Of a stretch of 37,202 nt of DNA, positions 17,043-25,047 are shown piece after piece. The DNA lies in the NCBI RefSeq assembly GCF_001625085.1, contig NZ_BDAW01000094.1, positions 1 to 37,202 of the forward strand. Direction: 5' to 3'. Under the pieces are notes generated by a model that saw only the letters and a list, made by a program, of their open reading frames with translations, was not told the origin of the DNA and searched no databases. Numbering within the stretch: position 1 is the stretch's first letter; the number at the start of each line of letters is the position of its first letter. This DNA comes from Nocardia acidivorans NBRC 108247. GTDB lineage: Bacteria; Actinomycetota; Actinomycetes; Mycobacteriales; Mycobacteriaceae. The position numbers and the translations under genes were made by a program.

Positions 17043-17405
17043 GTGGAGATTCCTGACAAGCTGCGTATGAGGGCAAACGAGCCGCCACCTCCCGCGATCG
17101 ACCAGGTTCGCGAATTCTTGGGTGGCTATGTCGCGGACTGCGACGGCTTGGACGAACTGCGCGCCGACCTGGCCCGAATGGCGCAGGTCAACCGAAAGAC
17201 CGTGCGCCGCAAAGCGGAAGCGATTGAAGCACTGCTAGCCGCACGTCAGCCACCCGGTACTTTGTCGAGGATGGTCGCCGTCGACGCCAACTGGGTACTC
17301 GACGACGAGACCTCCGATGCCGCAGCGGAATCCTGGCTCCGAGATATCGCCGCTCTCATCCACAGTGTGCTCCTTGAACTCGAACAGGCCGATCCACTTC
17401 AGTGA
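17043..17405 (+). CDS. CdiI-like immunity protein for the RNase A-like toxin tip
   Basis: A 120-residue acidic, mostly helical soluble protein. It follows the outline of the small CdiI_2-type immunity family found after contact-dependent toxins: REFLGGYVADCDGLDELRAD near the N-terminus, a helical middle (TVRRKAEAIEALLAARQPPG) and a C-terminal ESWLRDIAALI. It begins 5 bases after the toxin stop, the classic place for a cognate immunity gene. The start is GTG at 17043. An in-frame ATG at 17067 is possible, but neither has a strong ribosome-binding site, so coupling to toxin translation is likely. Its predicted job is to bind and block the RNase domain in the producing cell. The family assignment is by pattern only. 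Confidence 0.78.
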   Translation: MEIPDKLRMRANEPPPPAIDQVREFLGGYVADCDGLDELRADLARMAQVNRKTVRRKAEAIEALLAARQPPGTLSRMVAVDANWVLDDETSDAAAESWLRDIAALIHSVLLELEQADPLQ

Positions 17406-17445
17406 GTGGTGTCCGAGGCTGAGGCTCCATTCGGTCCGCCCGCAG

Positions 17446-18207
17446 CTACCATCGGGTTATATTCCCGTCGTAAATCAATTGCATCTGCCGACTGCCCTCC
17501 AGGTCGACGTAGGGGCAGTCGGCCATACCTTCTCGCAGTGTGGCCGCGTCGTCGCCCGGGGTAATCCACAACAACTTGCCGGACTCGAGCCACGGACCCA
17601 GGTCGAAGCTGTAGTCGAGGTGAGACTGAGGAAACTCGCTCCATGCTCGCCAATTGCCCTGTGAATCATAGAGATCGTACGTTTTCCCGCCCCAAAGATC
17701 CTCCAGGGCAAGTCCATCCGGTCGGCGGGTGGTGAAATATGTTATTGCCCAGCCTGTGTGGCGTCCAACAGGGACTTCGGCGATGACAGCGCGAGTTTCA
17801 GGCAGGTTCAACAGGCGCGGGACGACATAGGGCACACCGGGGCCGGGCATGCAGTCGAACGGCGCCGGGGTCACCGGTTCGGACAGTCGCATCGCACCAC
17901 CCATGGCCAACCAGGTTGGTGGAACCTTGGACACACGGCGGCGGCTCGGCTTGTCCCACTCCCAGAACCAGCCGTCCAGATCAACGGTGTCCAGCGGCCA
18001 GCTCACCGCCGTATCGGTGAAAGGACATCGTGATACCGGTATTTCAGGCAGGAGTTCCGCGTATCGCTTGCGTAATTCGATCACCCGATAAATCGCGGCC
18101 TTGCCCTCTTCCGTGTACCCCGCTGTGCGATACAACTCTTTGAGACGAGTCCCTTCCTCGAGCAACTCGGCCCGACGCTGAATCCACTCGTCGCCCAGTT
18201 CAGCCAC
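17446..18207 (-). CDS. Conserved hypothetical protein of toxin loci (RCPFT-motif family)
   Basis: A 253-residue soluble protein, convergent with the immunity gene. An N-terminal helical region with ELYRTAGYTEEGKAAIYRVI is followed by PVSRCPFTDTAVSWPLDTVD and LDGWFWEW, a motif pattern I associate with a family common in actinobacteria and in polymorphic-toxin neighbourhoods. The second half has VIAEVPVGRHTGWAITYFTT and a DLYDSQGNWRAW stretch. The stop lies 40 bases from the convergent immunity gene. No catalytic motif is evident and no function is assigned. It could be an orphan immunity protein left from an earlier toxin cassette, which is speculation. Confidence 0.8.
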   Translation of the reverse strand: MAELGDEWIQRRAELLEEGTRLKELYRTAGYTEEGKAAIYRVIELRKRYAELLPEIPVSRCPFTDTAVSWPLDTVDLDGWFWEWDKPSRRRVSKVPPTWLAMGGAMRLSEPVTPAPFDCMPGPGVPYVVPRLLNLPETRAVIAEVPVGRHTGWAITYFTTRRPDGLALEDLWGGKTYDLYDSQGNWRAWSEFPQSHLDYSFDLGPWLESGKLLWITPGDDAATLREGMADCPYVDLEGSRQMQLIYDGNITRW

Positions 18208-18450
18208 CCCACAGCACCTCTCACGTCGACGTGTCGTCCGAACGGATTCTTCTCTCTACCCTATCCAGAGCCCACTGGACAGGTGACGGTGCGGGCGTGG
18301 TCGGCAGGGATCTCTCTGTGCGCAGGTTTGCGGCATCGATGCCGCCTCCTGGCATTCCTATGTCGCCAGTCGCCGCGGCGCAGGTGATGGGCGGCTATCG
18401 GACGATCGGCCGATAGGATGGCTCGGATGTCATCGGGTCAAGGGAGGGCG

Positions 18451-18717
18451 ATGAGCAACGTGGATGAAACTCCGGCTGGTTGGGATCCTGAGGTATTTGC
18501 GCGTATTCGGGCTGAATCCGAGGCGGAACAAGCCGCGACGCCGCCGGAGGAGCGAGAACGGCTCGCCAAGTTCAGGTGGGAGCATCTCGACAGTCTCGAC
18601 AGCTCCGGGGGCTACGCACCGGACAGCCTTCGAGACAAGATGACCGAGGTGCCCGGATTCGACAACGAATTGAACCCTTTCCCGGTCACGAGGGAACCCG
18701 GGGATATCGGGAATTGA
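18451..18717 (+). CDS. Small acidic hypothetical protein
   Basis: An 88-residue protein rich in Glu and Asp, with one predicted helix (EVFARIRAESEAEQAATPPE) and a polar tail. The ATG at 18451 is preceded by AGGGAGGG. An in-frame ATG at 18418 has no such site and was not chosen. I see no signal peptide, membrane segment or known motif. It stands alone in the variable part of the island, with 243 bases without a supported gene upstream. Confidence 0.6.
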   Translation: MSNVDETPAGWDPEVFARIRAESEAEQAATPPEERERLAKFRWEHLDSLDSSGGYAPDSLRDKMTEVPGFDNELNPFPVTREPGDIGN

Positions 18718-18818
18718 AGGGGCTGGCCCGGTAATCTGCCCGGAAGCCGCCATCCCAACTGAGAATATCGAGCCTCGACAGGCGCCTTCGGGTGGTGACG
18801 CGGTTGCTACTGCGGCCG

Positions 18819-19094
18819 CTACGTTCGCTCCTCGCGTTCGGCGATCATGCGGTCCCACTCTGCTCGCGCGCGGATCGCGTTACTGCCGTCCAACTGCCCG
18901 GCGAATGCGGACCGCGCGGCTTCGACCAGTTCGTCGGCGGCGTTCGGGTAGGCGCGTGCGACCGTTCGTAGCGCATTCTTGGTTTCGTCGTCGAGTCCGC
19001 TCGCGCTGGGGACACCGCGCCCGGTCAGCACCATCGACAACACGCGTTCGAAGCTGCGCTGCAACTGTTCCCGATCTGGATTGCCACGCCGCAC
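18819..19094 (-). CDS. Small hypothetical helical protein
   Basis: A 91-residue basic to neutral helical protein: EQLQRSFERVLSMVLTGRG, then ETKNALRTVARAYPNAADEL and a C-terminal ARAEWDRMIAEREERT. The start is GTG at 19094 with GGAGGAGGCG about 8 bases upstream, which supports it as a real gene. No family is recognised. Its neighbours are another orphan small gene and a broken DUF397 gene, suggesting a region of gene turnover. Confidence 0.65.
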   Translation of the reverse strand: MRRGNPDREQLQRSFERVLSMVLTGRGVPSASGLDDETKNALRTVARAYPNAADELVEAARSAFAGQLDGSNAIRARAEWDRMIAEREERT

Positions 19095-19238
19095 GTCCGG
19101 TCGCCTCCTCCGTTGAACCGGTCTCCAACATTACAGAGGGTGCGCACCCCGCGCGACAACCGAAGCCGAGTACAGGCGGGAGTGCTGCCATGATCAATCT
19201 GGTCGAGCTCGCCTCTTCGTCCAGGGCGCTGCAGCGGC

Positions 19239-19558
19239 ATGGCGAGCTATTCGGTTGATCGCCAGATATTCCACGGTGAGGACATGACCAAGGTTCGGGA
19301 CACGAAGGACAAGGCCGCGGTCCGATCCTCGAGTTTCCCGCCGATACATGGGCGAAGTTCGTCGAGAGCCGCATCTGGGAGGCAAACAAGGGCGAATGGT
19401 ACACATCGAGTAGATCCGAAGGCGGGAAGCAGTGTGTCGAGGTTTGTCACACTGACGATGCGGTCGGGGTTCGCGACTCGAAAAGCCCTGGGGGGCCTGA
19501 GCTTTTCTTCACACCGGGGCAGTGGGACAGCTTCCTTCGCCTTGCGGTGAGCGATTAA
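19239..19558 (+). pseudogene. Tandem DUF397-domain protein, frameshifted
   Basis: DUF397 proteins are small actinobacterial proteins, often beside XRE-type regulators. The frame ending at 19558 encodes a clear DUF397 unit: EWYTSSRSEGG, KQCVEVCHTDD, VGVRDSKSPGGPELFF, QWDSFL. It is preceded by the end of another unit (GPILEFPADTWAKFV). That frame has a stop at 19277-19279 and no usable start codon after it. The missing middle of the first unit (MTKVRDTKDKA) is in a different frame from 19284. Joining them needs one extra base near 19310-19318. The beginning of the first unit is degenerate. No HTH partner gene is adjacent. Its stop codon overlaps the stop of the convergent lppZ-like gene. Confidence 0.72.
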
Positions 19559-20703
19559 TCCGGTCCGGAGCCCTGGCCGTTGGAGGGCGGCGGGATGCGG
19601 ACGACGCGGTCGTCGTATTGATTGGGCTGGCCGTCGGTTTTATTGACCGTCGAGGACCAGATGTTGCCGTCGCCGCCGACCGCCGCGCCGTCCAAGCGGC
19701 CGTACTTGTCCTGGGCGAAGAGGGAGGGCGCGGCGGTGACCGCGTGGGTGTCCTTGTCGGCCTTGGCGATTGCGAGGGCCTTCTGATTGGTCAGGGCGAT
19801 GGCCACGCCGTCGGTGGCGGCGGCGCAATTGGCCACGCCGGGGTGGTCGGGCCAGCTCCAAGCCTTGGCGGCGGTGCCGTCCGAACCGACGCGCTGCAGG
19901 CGGTCCTCGGTGGCAGTGCGGTCGGTGACCCAGATCGAATCCTTGTGGTCCGAGCAGACGCCGCCCGCGACGCCGATGCCCGCGAGCACCACATCCGCCC
20001 CCGCGCCGGGGGCGGGGGAGTTGACGCTCAACAGTTTTCCGGCGAACGAACCATTGTCATTGGCCGCAGCGGGATTACCGGCATCGCCGGTGAGTACCAG
20101 CATGCGGTCGGGGGTGTGGAAGTCCAGCGAACCGCGATTACCGGTGGAGCCCTTCGGGATTCCGGTCAGGATCGGCTTGGGCGCGCCACCGTCGGTGGAG
20201 ATGCGTACCACCCGATTGTCACTGCCGGTGGTGATGTAGGCGTAGACCAAGCCGTCCTCGGGGTAGCTGGGGGACAAGGCCAATGCGGTCAGGCCGCCGT
20301 CACCCGCTCCATCCACATCCAGGCGCGCCACCTCGACCGGGGCGGGCGGCATGCCCTCATCGGTCGCGACCACCTTCAGAATCCGGCCCGTGGTGCGCTC
20401 ACCCACCAGCGCGCTCGCACCATCGGGCAGCGTCACCAGACCGCCCGTGGTGTCCAGGCAGGAGACCACCACCAGCGGATCGGGATCCACGCACGGTGCG
20501 GTCGGCCGCTTGGCACCACTGCTCGGCGCATTCGGCTTCGTGGTGCCCTGCTCGGCATCCTGCCAATTCGGCTCGGTGGTGAACGGGCTGGAAGCGCGAT
20601 CATCGAACCGGGCGCAACCGGACAGCAGCAAGGTGCCCGCCATAACGCCCACCACGATTCTCCGTGCGCCCACCCCGAACCGGCCCGCGGCAACCCAACT
20701 CAT
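19555..20703 (-). CDS. lppZ: LppZ-like lipoprotein with glucose/sorbosone dehydrogenase-type beta-propeller
   Basis: A 382-residue exported lipoprotein. Residues 1-30 form a lipoprotein signal (RRIVVGVMAGTLLLSGC) with the lipid-modified Cys at 30. The mature part has beta-propeller strands typical of PQQ-type sugar dehydrogenase relatives: LPDGASALVGERTTGRILKV, GDGGLTALALSPSYPEDGLV, LDFHTPDRMLVLTGDAGNPA, KDSIWVTDRT. The ATG at 20703 was chosen because it gives the signal peptide; upstream in-frame sequence is non-conserved. Its place next to a divergent DoxX gene and near cfp6 and ilvB matches lppZ (Rv3006) of M. tuberculosis. Catalytic activity is unproven in this family, and a structural or binding role in the cell envelope is possible. 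Confidence 0.88.
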   Translation of the reverse strand: MSWVAAGRFGVGARRIVVGVMAGTLLLSGCARFDDRASSPFTTEPNWQDAEQGTTKPNAPSSGAKRPTAPCVDPDPLVVVSCLDTTGGLVTLPDGASALVGERTTGRILKVVATDEGMPPAPVEVARLDVDGAGDGGLTALALSPSYPEDGLVYAYITTGSDNRVVRISTDGGAPKPILTGIPKGSTGNRGSLDFHTPDRMLVLTGDAGNPAAANDNGSFAGKLLSVNSPAPGAGADVVLAGIGVAGGVCSDHKDSIWVTDRTATEDRLQRVGSDGTAAKAWSWPDHPGVANCAAATDGVAIALTNQKALAIAKADKDTHAVTAAPSLFAQDKYGRLDGAAVGGDGNIWSSTVNKTDGQPNQYDDRVVRIPPPSNGQGSGPD

Positions 20704-20822
20704 GGTTGAGACGTTACGGAAATCCCGCCGCGAATGCGCGGACGGGGTGGCCCGTTCCACCCGCGCGGCGTGAACTGGACAGTGGACACGCCCGCCACAG
20801 CCGTGTGTCGAGCGCCCTTGCC

Positions 20823-20838
20823 TAATAGTCTGGCCGCG
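20823..20838 (+). promoter_or_regulatory. Candidate -10 element giving a leaderless DoxX transcript
   Basis: TAATAG at 20823-20828 ends 9 bases before the GTG start at 20838, so transcription would begin at or next to the start codon. No ribosome-binding site is visible. Leaderless genes are common in this order. No clear -35 element is seen, so this is a weak call. Confidence 0.35.
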
Positions 20839-21734
20839 TGACCGAGAAGCCGAACGAGCCCACCGCCGACGCGCCGGGCAGTACACCGCCCGGATCGCCA
20901 CGGCTGACAGGTGAACCGGTGCGCAGTCCCTTCGACTCCCCGACCGAGCAGTTCGCCGCCACCACGACCAAGGCGGACCTCGGCAAACCGGAGCTGACCA
21001 AAGAACCCCCGCGCACCGATGAGGAACTGGGCCTCGATCCCGAAGTCCCGCTCTACGCGGAGATGAAGGAGGCCATCGGCGGAGCCGCGCCCACCGCGCC
21101 CACCGCCGACACCGCGCCCACCTACGCGTTCGCCAGCATCCCGCCCGCCCCCGGCGGCACCACCGAACCCACCACGCGCATCCGCCGCCGCGGCGACGAA
21201 CGCCGCGGGACCCTGGATCTCGGACTGCTGTTGCTGCGCTTGGTCATCGGCGGCACCTTCATCTACCACGGCCTGCAGAAAGCGGCCGGCTGGTTCCACG
21301 GCCCGGGCTACGACGGCATCCGCACCGCCATGGAGAACGGCGGCTGGAAGCACACCGATATCGCCGCGCCCATGCTCATCGCCGGTGAACTCGGCGGCGG
21401 CATCCTGGTGGTGCTCGGCCTGGCCACCCCGCTCGCCGCCGGTGCGGTGCTCGCGGTCATCATCGACGCCTGGCTGTGGAAGCAGGGCATGGCGCCGGGC
21501 TTCCAATACAAGGCCGACAAGGTCTCGGTGGAACTCGAATCCGTCCTCGCGGGCGGGGCGGCGGCCATCATTCTCACCGGACCGGGCCGCCTCGCTCTGG
21601 ACCGCGGCCGCGGCTGGGCCACCCGCCCGTTCCTCGGCTCGCTCGCCGCACTGGTGGCCGCGATCGCCGCCGCCGTCCTGACCTATATCTATCTCCACGG
21701 CGGCAACCCGCTCGAAGGCATCGGCCCCTTCTGA
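20838..21734 (+). CDS. DoxX-family membrane protein with long disordered N-terminal tail
   Basis: 298 residues. The first ~125 residues are a Pro/Thr/Ala-rich, probably disordered cytoplasmic tail. The DoxX domain follows, with four hydrophobic segments: LDLGLLLLRLVIGGTFIYHG, IAAPMLIAGELGGGILVVLG, AAGAVLAVIIDAWLW and LGSLAALVAAIAAAVLTYIY. The motif YHGLQKAAGWF is typical of the family. Orthologous position to Rv3005c of M. tuberculosis, which has been linked to a membrane oxidoreductase complex in the oxidative stress response; any such role here is inference. The start is GTG at 20838 and is probably leaderless. It is divergent from the lppZ-like gene and is followed by a strong bidirectional terminator. 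Confidence 0.9.
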   Translation: MTEKPNEPTADAPGSTPPGSPRLTGEPVRSPFDSPTEQFAATTTKADLGKPELTKEPPRTDEELGLDPEVPLYAEMKEAIGGAAPTAPTADTAPTYAFASIPPAPGGTTEPTTRIRRRGDERRGTLDLGLLLLRLVIGGTFIYHGLQKAAGWFHGPGYDGIRTAMENGGWKHTDIAAPMLIAGELGGGILVVLGLATPLAAGAVLAVIIDAWLWKQGMAPGFQYKADKVSVELESVLAGGAAAIILTGPGRLALDRGRGWATRPFLGSLAALVAAIAAAVLTYIYLHGGNPLEGIGPF

Positions 21735-21791
21735 CACCGGCCCCGTCATCCGGCGCGCTTTCGGCCGGGATCCACACCTCGCGAAACAGTA

Positions 21792-21824
21792 AGCGGCCCG
21801 GGTGATCTCATCACCCGGGCCGCT
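21792..21824. terminator. Bidirectional terminator hairpin after DoxX
   Basis: Perfect 14-base arms AGCGGCCCGGGTGA / TCACCCGGGCCGCT with a 5-base loop, flanked by GAAAC / GTTTC. It lies between the ends of the convergent DoxX gene (plus) and the small coiled-coil gene (minus). There is no T-tract, as is usual for high-GC actinobacteria. Confidence 0.8.
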
Positions 21825-21836
21825 CGACGTTTCACC

Positions 21837-22136
21837 TCACCACTGCGTGGTGTTGAAGCGCTCCCACTCCTGGAATGTCTCCTGGTGCAGGCGCATGACC
21901 TCGCTGGACTTCGCGTCGATCTGCTCGTTCAATACCGCGCGGTGTGCGGCGATATCGGCCGCGTCGGCGGACGAGGCCATGAACTCCTCGTTCGCGAGTT
22001 CACGGGATTCGGCGGCGAGCTCGTCCGCCTCGGCGAGCAAGGCCTTGGCCCGAGCATTGCGGGCATCGCAACGCTCCAGCATCGAGCTGTACTCGGCCAG
22101 CATCGTATCGGCCTTGCCGACGTATTCGATTGTCAT
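21837..22136 (-). CDS. Small coiled-coil hypothetical protein downstream of ilvD
   Basis: A 99-residue, highly charged, all-helical protein (for example NARAKALLAEADELAAESRE and QIDAKSSEVMRLHQETFQEW), probably a helical hairpin or coiled coil. Its size and helical-pair layout recall WXG100-like proteins, but there is no W-x-G turn. The ATG at 22136 lies 12 bases after the ilvD stop, so it is likely co-transcribed with ilvD. The ribosome-binding site is weak (AAGAAAGAG). No family is recognised and a link to branched-chain amino acid synthesis is unproven. Confidence 0.7.
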   Translation of the reverse strand: MTIEYVGKADTMLAEYSSMLERCDARNARAKALLAEADELAAESRELANEEFMASSADAADIAAHRAVLNEQIDAKSSEVMRLHQETFQEWERFNTTQW

Positions 22137-22148
22137 GTCTGCTCTTTC

Positions 22149-23990
22149 TTACGGCACCCGCCGCACGGCTCCCTTATCTGCCGAGGTCGCCAGCGCGGCG
22201 TATGCCCGCAACGCGGTGGTGACCGGGCGCTCGCGATTCACGGGCTGCCAAGGCCGTTCGGACGCTTCCATTTTCACCCGGCGTTCCGCGAGAACCTTAT
22301 CGGGTACCAGCAATTCGAGGGCACGCGTGTGCACATCGATGCGAATCCGGTCGCCGTTCTCGATCAGGCCGATGGCGCCACCGCTGGCCGCCTCGGGCGA
22401 GACATGGCCGATGGACAGGCCCGAGGTGCCGCCGGAGAAGCGGCCGTCGGTGATCAGGGCGCATACCTTGCCCAGGCCCAGACCCTTGAGGAACGAGGTC
22501 GGGTGCAGCATCTCCTGCATACCCGGACCGCCCGCGGGACCCTCGTAGCGCACCACGACCACATCACCGGGCTGAATCTTCTTGCCCAGGATCATGGAAA
22601 CCGCTTCCTCCTGGGATTCGACCACCACGGCCGGACCCTCGAAGGTGTACAGATCCTCATCGATGCCCGCGGTCTTGAGGATCGCGCCATCGGGGGCGAT
22701 ATTGCCGCGCAGCACGCACAGCCCGCCCTCGACGGTGTAGGCGTGCTCGATATCGCGAATGCAGCCGCCCTCGGCATCGGTATCGAGGGAGGACCAGCGG
22801 TTCGCGGTGGAGAACGGCTCGGTGGTGCGTACGCCGCCGGGCGCGGCGTGGAAAAGCTCGATGGCTTCCTCGGAAGCCTTGCCGGAGCGGATATCCCAGG
22901 TGTCCAGCCACTCCTCGAAGGAGGCCGAATGCACATTGGTCACATCGGTTTCCAGCAGCCCCCCGCGGCGCAGTTCGCCGAGGATGGCCGGAATGCCACC
23001 GGCGCGGTGCACATCCTCCATGTGATAGTCCGAGTTCGGCGACACCTTGGACAGGCAGGGCACCCGGCGCGAGATCTCGTCGATGGTCTGCAGATCGAAG
23101 TCGATCTCACCCTCCTGCGCGGCGGCCAGGGTGTGCAGCACCGTATTGGTGGAGCCGCCCATTGCCACGTCCAGGGCCATGGCGTTGCGGAAAGCCTTGG
23201 CGGTGGCCACATTTCGCGGCAGCACCGAGGCGTCGTCATCGCGGTACCAGCGGGTGGCGATATCTACGATGACCCGACCGGCCCGCTGGAACAGCGCGCG
23301 CCGCGCCTCGTGCGTGGCCAGGGTGGAGCCATTGCCCGGCAGGGCCAGTCCCAATGCCTCGGTGAGGCAGTTCATCGAATTCGCGGTGAACATGCCCGAA
23401 CAGGAACCACAGGTCGGGCAGGCGCTGCGCTCGACCTCGTCCAGGCCCGCATCGGTCACCGCCTGCGAGGCGGAGGCGGAGATGGCGGTGATCAGATCGG
23501 TCGGGGCCTGCGCCACACCGCCGACGACCACGGCCTTACCGGCCTCCATCGGACCGCCGGAGACGAACACGGCCGGGATGTTCAACCGCATGGCGGCGTT
23601 CAACATGCCGGGAGTGATCTTGTCGCAGTTGGAGATACAGACCAGCGCGTCCGCGGTGTGCGCATTGGCCATGTACTCCACCGAGTCCGCGATGATCTCG
23701 CGCGAGGGCAGCGAGTACAGCATGCCGCCGTGACCCATGGCGATACCGTCGTCGACCGCGATGGTGTGGAACTCACGCGGTACCCCACCGGCCTCCCGAA
23801 CCGCCTCGGCCACGATCTCGCCCACGTCCTTGAGGTGGACGTGACCCGGTACGAACTGCGTATACGAGTTCGCGATGGCGACAATCGGCTTACCGAAGTC
23901 GGAGTCGGTGAGGCCGGTCGCGCGCCAGAGAGCGCGAGCGCCCGCGGCATTGCGTCCGACGGTGGTGGTGCGTGAGCGAAGCGGTGGCAT
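22149..23990 (-). CDS. ilvD: Dihydroxy-acid dehydratase
   Basis: IlvD, 613 residues. It dehydrates 2,3-dihydroxy-3-methylbutanoate or -pentanoate to the 2-keto acids that precede valine and isoleucine, in the cytoplasm. Seen: ANSYTQFVPGHVHLKD near the N-terminus, Cys122 in CISNCDKITPGM, the cysteines of CPTCGSCSGMFTANSMNC (191-197), GGSTNTVLH, and the C-terminal GPAGGPGMQEM, TDGRFSGGTSGLSIGH. The length matches the long E. coli-type enzyme rather than the ~575-residue M. tuberculosis form. The ATG at 23990 is preceded by GAGGA. It lies head-away from ilvBNC with the PH-domain gene between, so all enzymes of the shared Ile/Val pathway except the aminotransferase are in this window. Confidence 0.97.
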   Translation of the reverse strand: MPPLRSRTTTVGRNAAGARALWRATGLTDSDFGKPIVAIANSYTQFVPGHVHLKDVGEIVAEAVREAGGVPREFHTIAVDDGIAMGHGGMLYSLPSREIIADSVEYMANAHTADALVCISNCDKITPGMLNAAMRLNIPAVFVSGGPMEAGKAVVVGGVAQAPTDLITAISASASQAVTDAGLDEVERSACPTCGSCSGMFTANSMNCLTEALGLALPGNGSTLATHEARRALFQRAGRVIVDIATRWYRDDDASVLPRNVATAKAFRNAMALDVAMGGSTNTVLHTLAAAQEGEIDFDLQTIDEISRRVPCLSKVSPNSDYHMEDVHRAGGIPAILGELRRGGLLETDVTNVHSASFEEWLDTWDIRSGKASEEAIELFHAAPGGVRTTEPFSTANRWSSLDTDAEGGCIRDIEHAYTVEGGLCVLRGNIAPDGAILKTAGIDEDLYTFEGPAVVVESQEEAVSMILGKKIQPGDVVVVRYEGPAGGPGMQEMLHPTSFLKGLGLGKVCALITDGRFSGGTSGLSIGHVSPEAASGGAIGLIENGDRIRIDVHTRALELLVPDKVLAERRVKMEASERPWQPVNRERPVTTALRAYAALATSADKGAVRRVP

Positions 23991-24119
23991 GGGGTCCTCG
24001 GGTTCTCGTCGCAGGGGGCTGGTCGGCGACTACGCCGAATGCTTTCGGCGTGTTCCAACGTTACTCCCGCGCGGATCGATCCCCGTCAGCGCCCGAAACC
24101 TCGCACCCCAACACGCCGA

Positions 24120-24932
24120 CTACCTGTCCGAAGTGTCGCTCTCGTTCGATTCGGCCTCGGCCGCCGCGTCCGCATCCTCGGGCTCGACGAACGGATCCGG
24201 AATGCGCCCGGCGGACGCCTCGACCAGATCCTGCAGTCGGTCGTAGCTGACCGCGGGCAAGGTCGCATCCGAATCATCGGCCAGGTGCAGTTGCAGGAAT
24301 CCGCGGCGCGGAATCCGCAGCCCCTTCACCTCGGACCAGTCGATATGCCGGGTCGAGAACATCGACCGCAGCTCCAGCCCCTCGGCCGAGACCTTGGTCC
24401 GGGTGCGCTCTATCCACACCGCCATGGCGATCGGAATCGCGAACAGCACCCACAGCACCTGCGGCATTCCGGAGAACGGGAAGATCACACCCATCAGCAC
24501 CATGAAAACCGCGATATGCGCGAGCCGGGGCAGTCCGATCACCCGCACGCCCGGATCGGGGATATGCCCGCGCGAGGCCAGGATCAGCGAGCGCAGCCGA
24601 CTGAAGTCGACGCCGGGCAGCGGGATATCGCGCCCGTCGGTGGTCTGCAGATGGACCCGTCCAAATCCCGGGACGCGCACCCCGGCAACCTCGGACCACG
24701 GCACCCGGCGGGTGCGGAACAGCCCACGGGTTTCAACCCCGTTGCTGGTCAGGTCCGTTTGCAGGCGCAGCAGCCAGAGCGGTAGCGCGATGATCAGCGG
24801 GACGATCAAGATCCACAGCAACCACAGCCAGTCACTGCGGAATCGGACCTCCCGGAACAGACCCGTGTCCGATCCGGGGTCGGGGGTATGGGACGATTGC
24901 GCCGGTGGCACGGACTGATGCGGTGATGACAC
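24120..24932 (-). CDS. Cfp6-like membrane protein with two PH domains
   Basis: A 270-residue protein with a duplicated unit. Each unit has a hydrophobic helical pair (LWLLWILIVPLIIALPLWLL; MPQVLWVLFAIPIAMAVWIE) followed by a bacterial PH domain: GVETRGLFRTRRVPWSEVAG ... RGHIPDP, then GLELRSMFSTRHIDWSEVKG ... AGRIPDPFVEP. The equivalent M. tuberculosis gene, cfp6 (Rv3004), is only about 110 residues as I recall, so this is a double version. The acidic C-terminus is disordered. The start is GTG at 24932 with GGATGGGGG close upstream. It is divergent from ilvB across the ilvB control region. Function unknown. Confidence 0.87.
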   Translation of the reverse strand: MSSPHQSVPPAQSSHTPDPGSDTGLFREVRFRSDWLWLLWILIVPLIIALPLWLLRLQTDLTSNGVETRGLFRTRRVPWSEVAGVRVPGFGRVHLQTTDGRDIPLPGVDFSRLRSLILASRGHIPDPGVRVIGLPRLAHIAVFMVLMGVIFPFSGMPQVLWVLFAIPIAMAVWIERTRTKVSAEGLELRSMFSTRHIDWSEVKGLRIPRRGFLQLHLADDSDATLPAVSYDRLQDLVEASAGRIPDPFVEPEDADAAAEAESNESDTSDR

Positions 24933-24976
24933 ACCCCCATCCTCGCATTGTGTTGAACGAACCCGAACAACCGCTC

Positions 24977-24995
24977 TGTCTCACATAATGAGACA
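24977..24995. promoter_or_regulatory. Candidate operator upstream of ilvB
   Basis: Perfect 7-base arms TGTCTCA / TGAGACA with spacer CATAA. The centre includes CATAAT, which could be a -10 element, so a bound protein would block the promoter. TGTCTCA/TGAGACA-type palindromes are associated with IclR-type regulators of leucine and branched-chain amino acid genes (LtbR/NdgR) in actinobacteria. Assignment to that family is inference. Confidence 0.55.
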
Positions 24996-25047
24996 CACAT
25001 GGTCAGATGTTTGACTCCGCGGCTCATGCGCGCATACCGTCGAGCGC

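Noticed and set aside
18231..18416. Small open frame of 61 codons on the plus strand
   Set aside because: No ribosome-binding site and no recognisable features; probably chance in the 243-base gap before 18451.
22149..23975. Plus-strand open frame opposite ilvD
   Set aside because: The complete IlvD signature is on the minus strand; the plus-strand product is Gly/His/Arg-rich without motifs.
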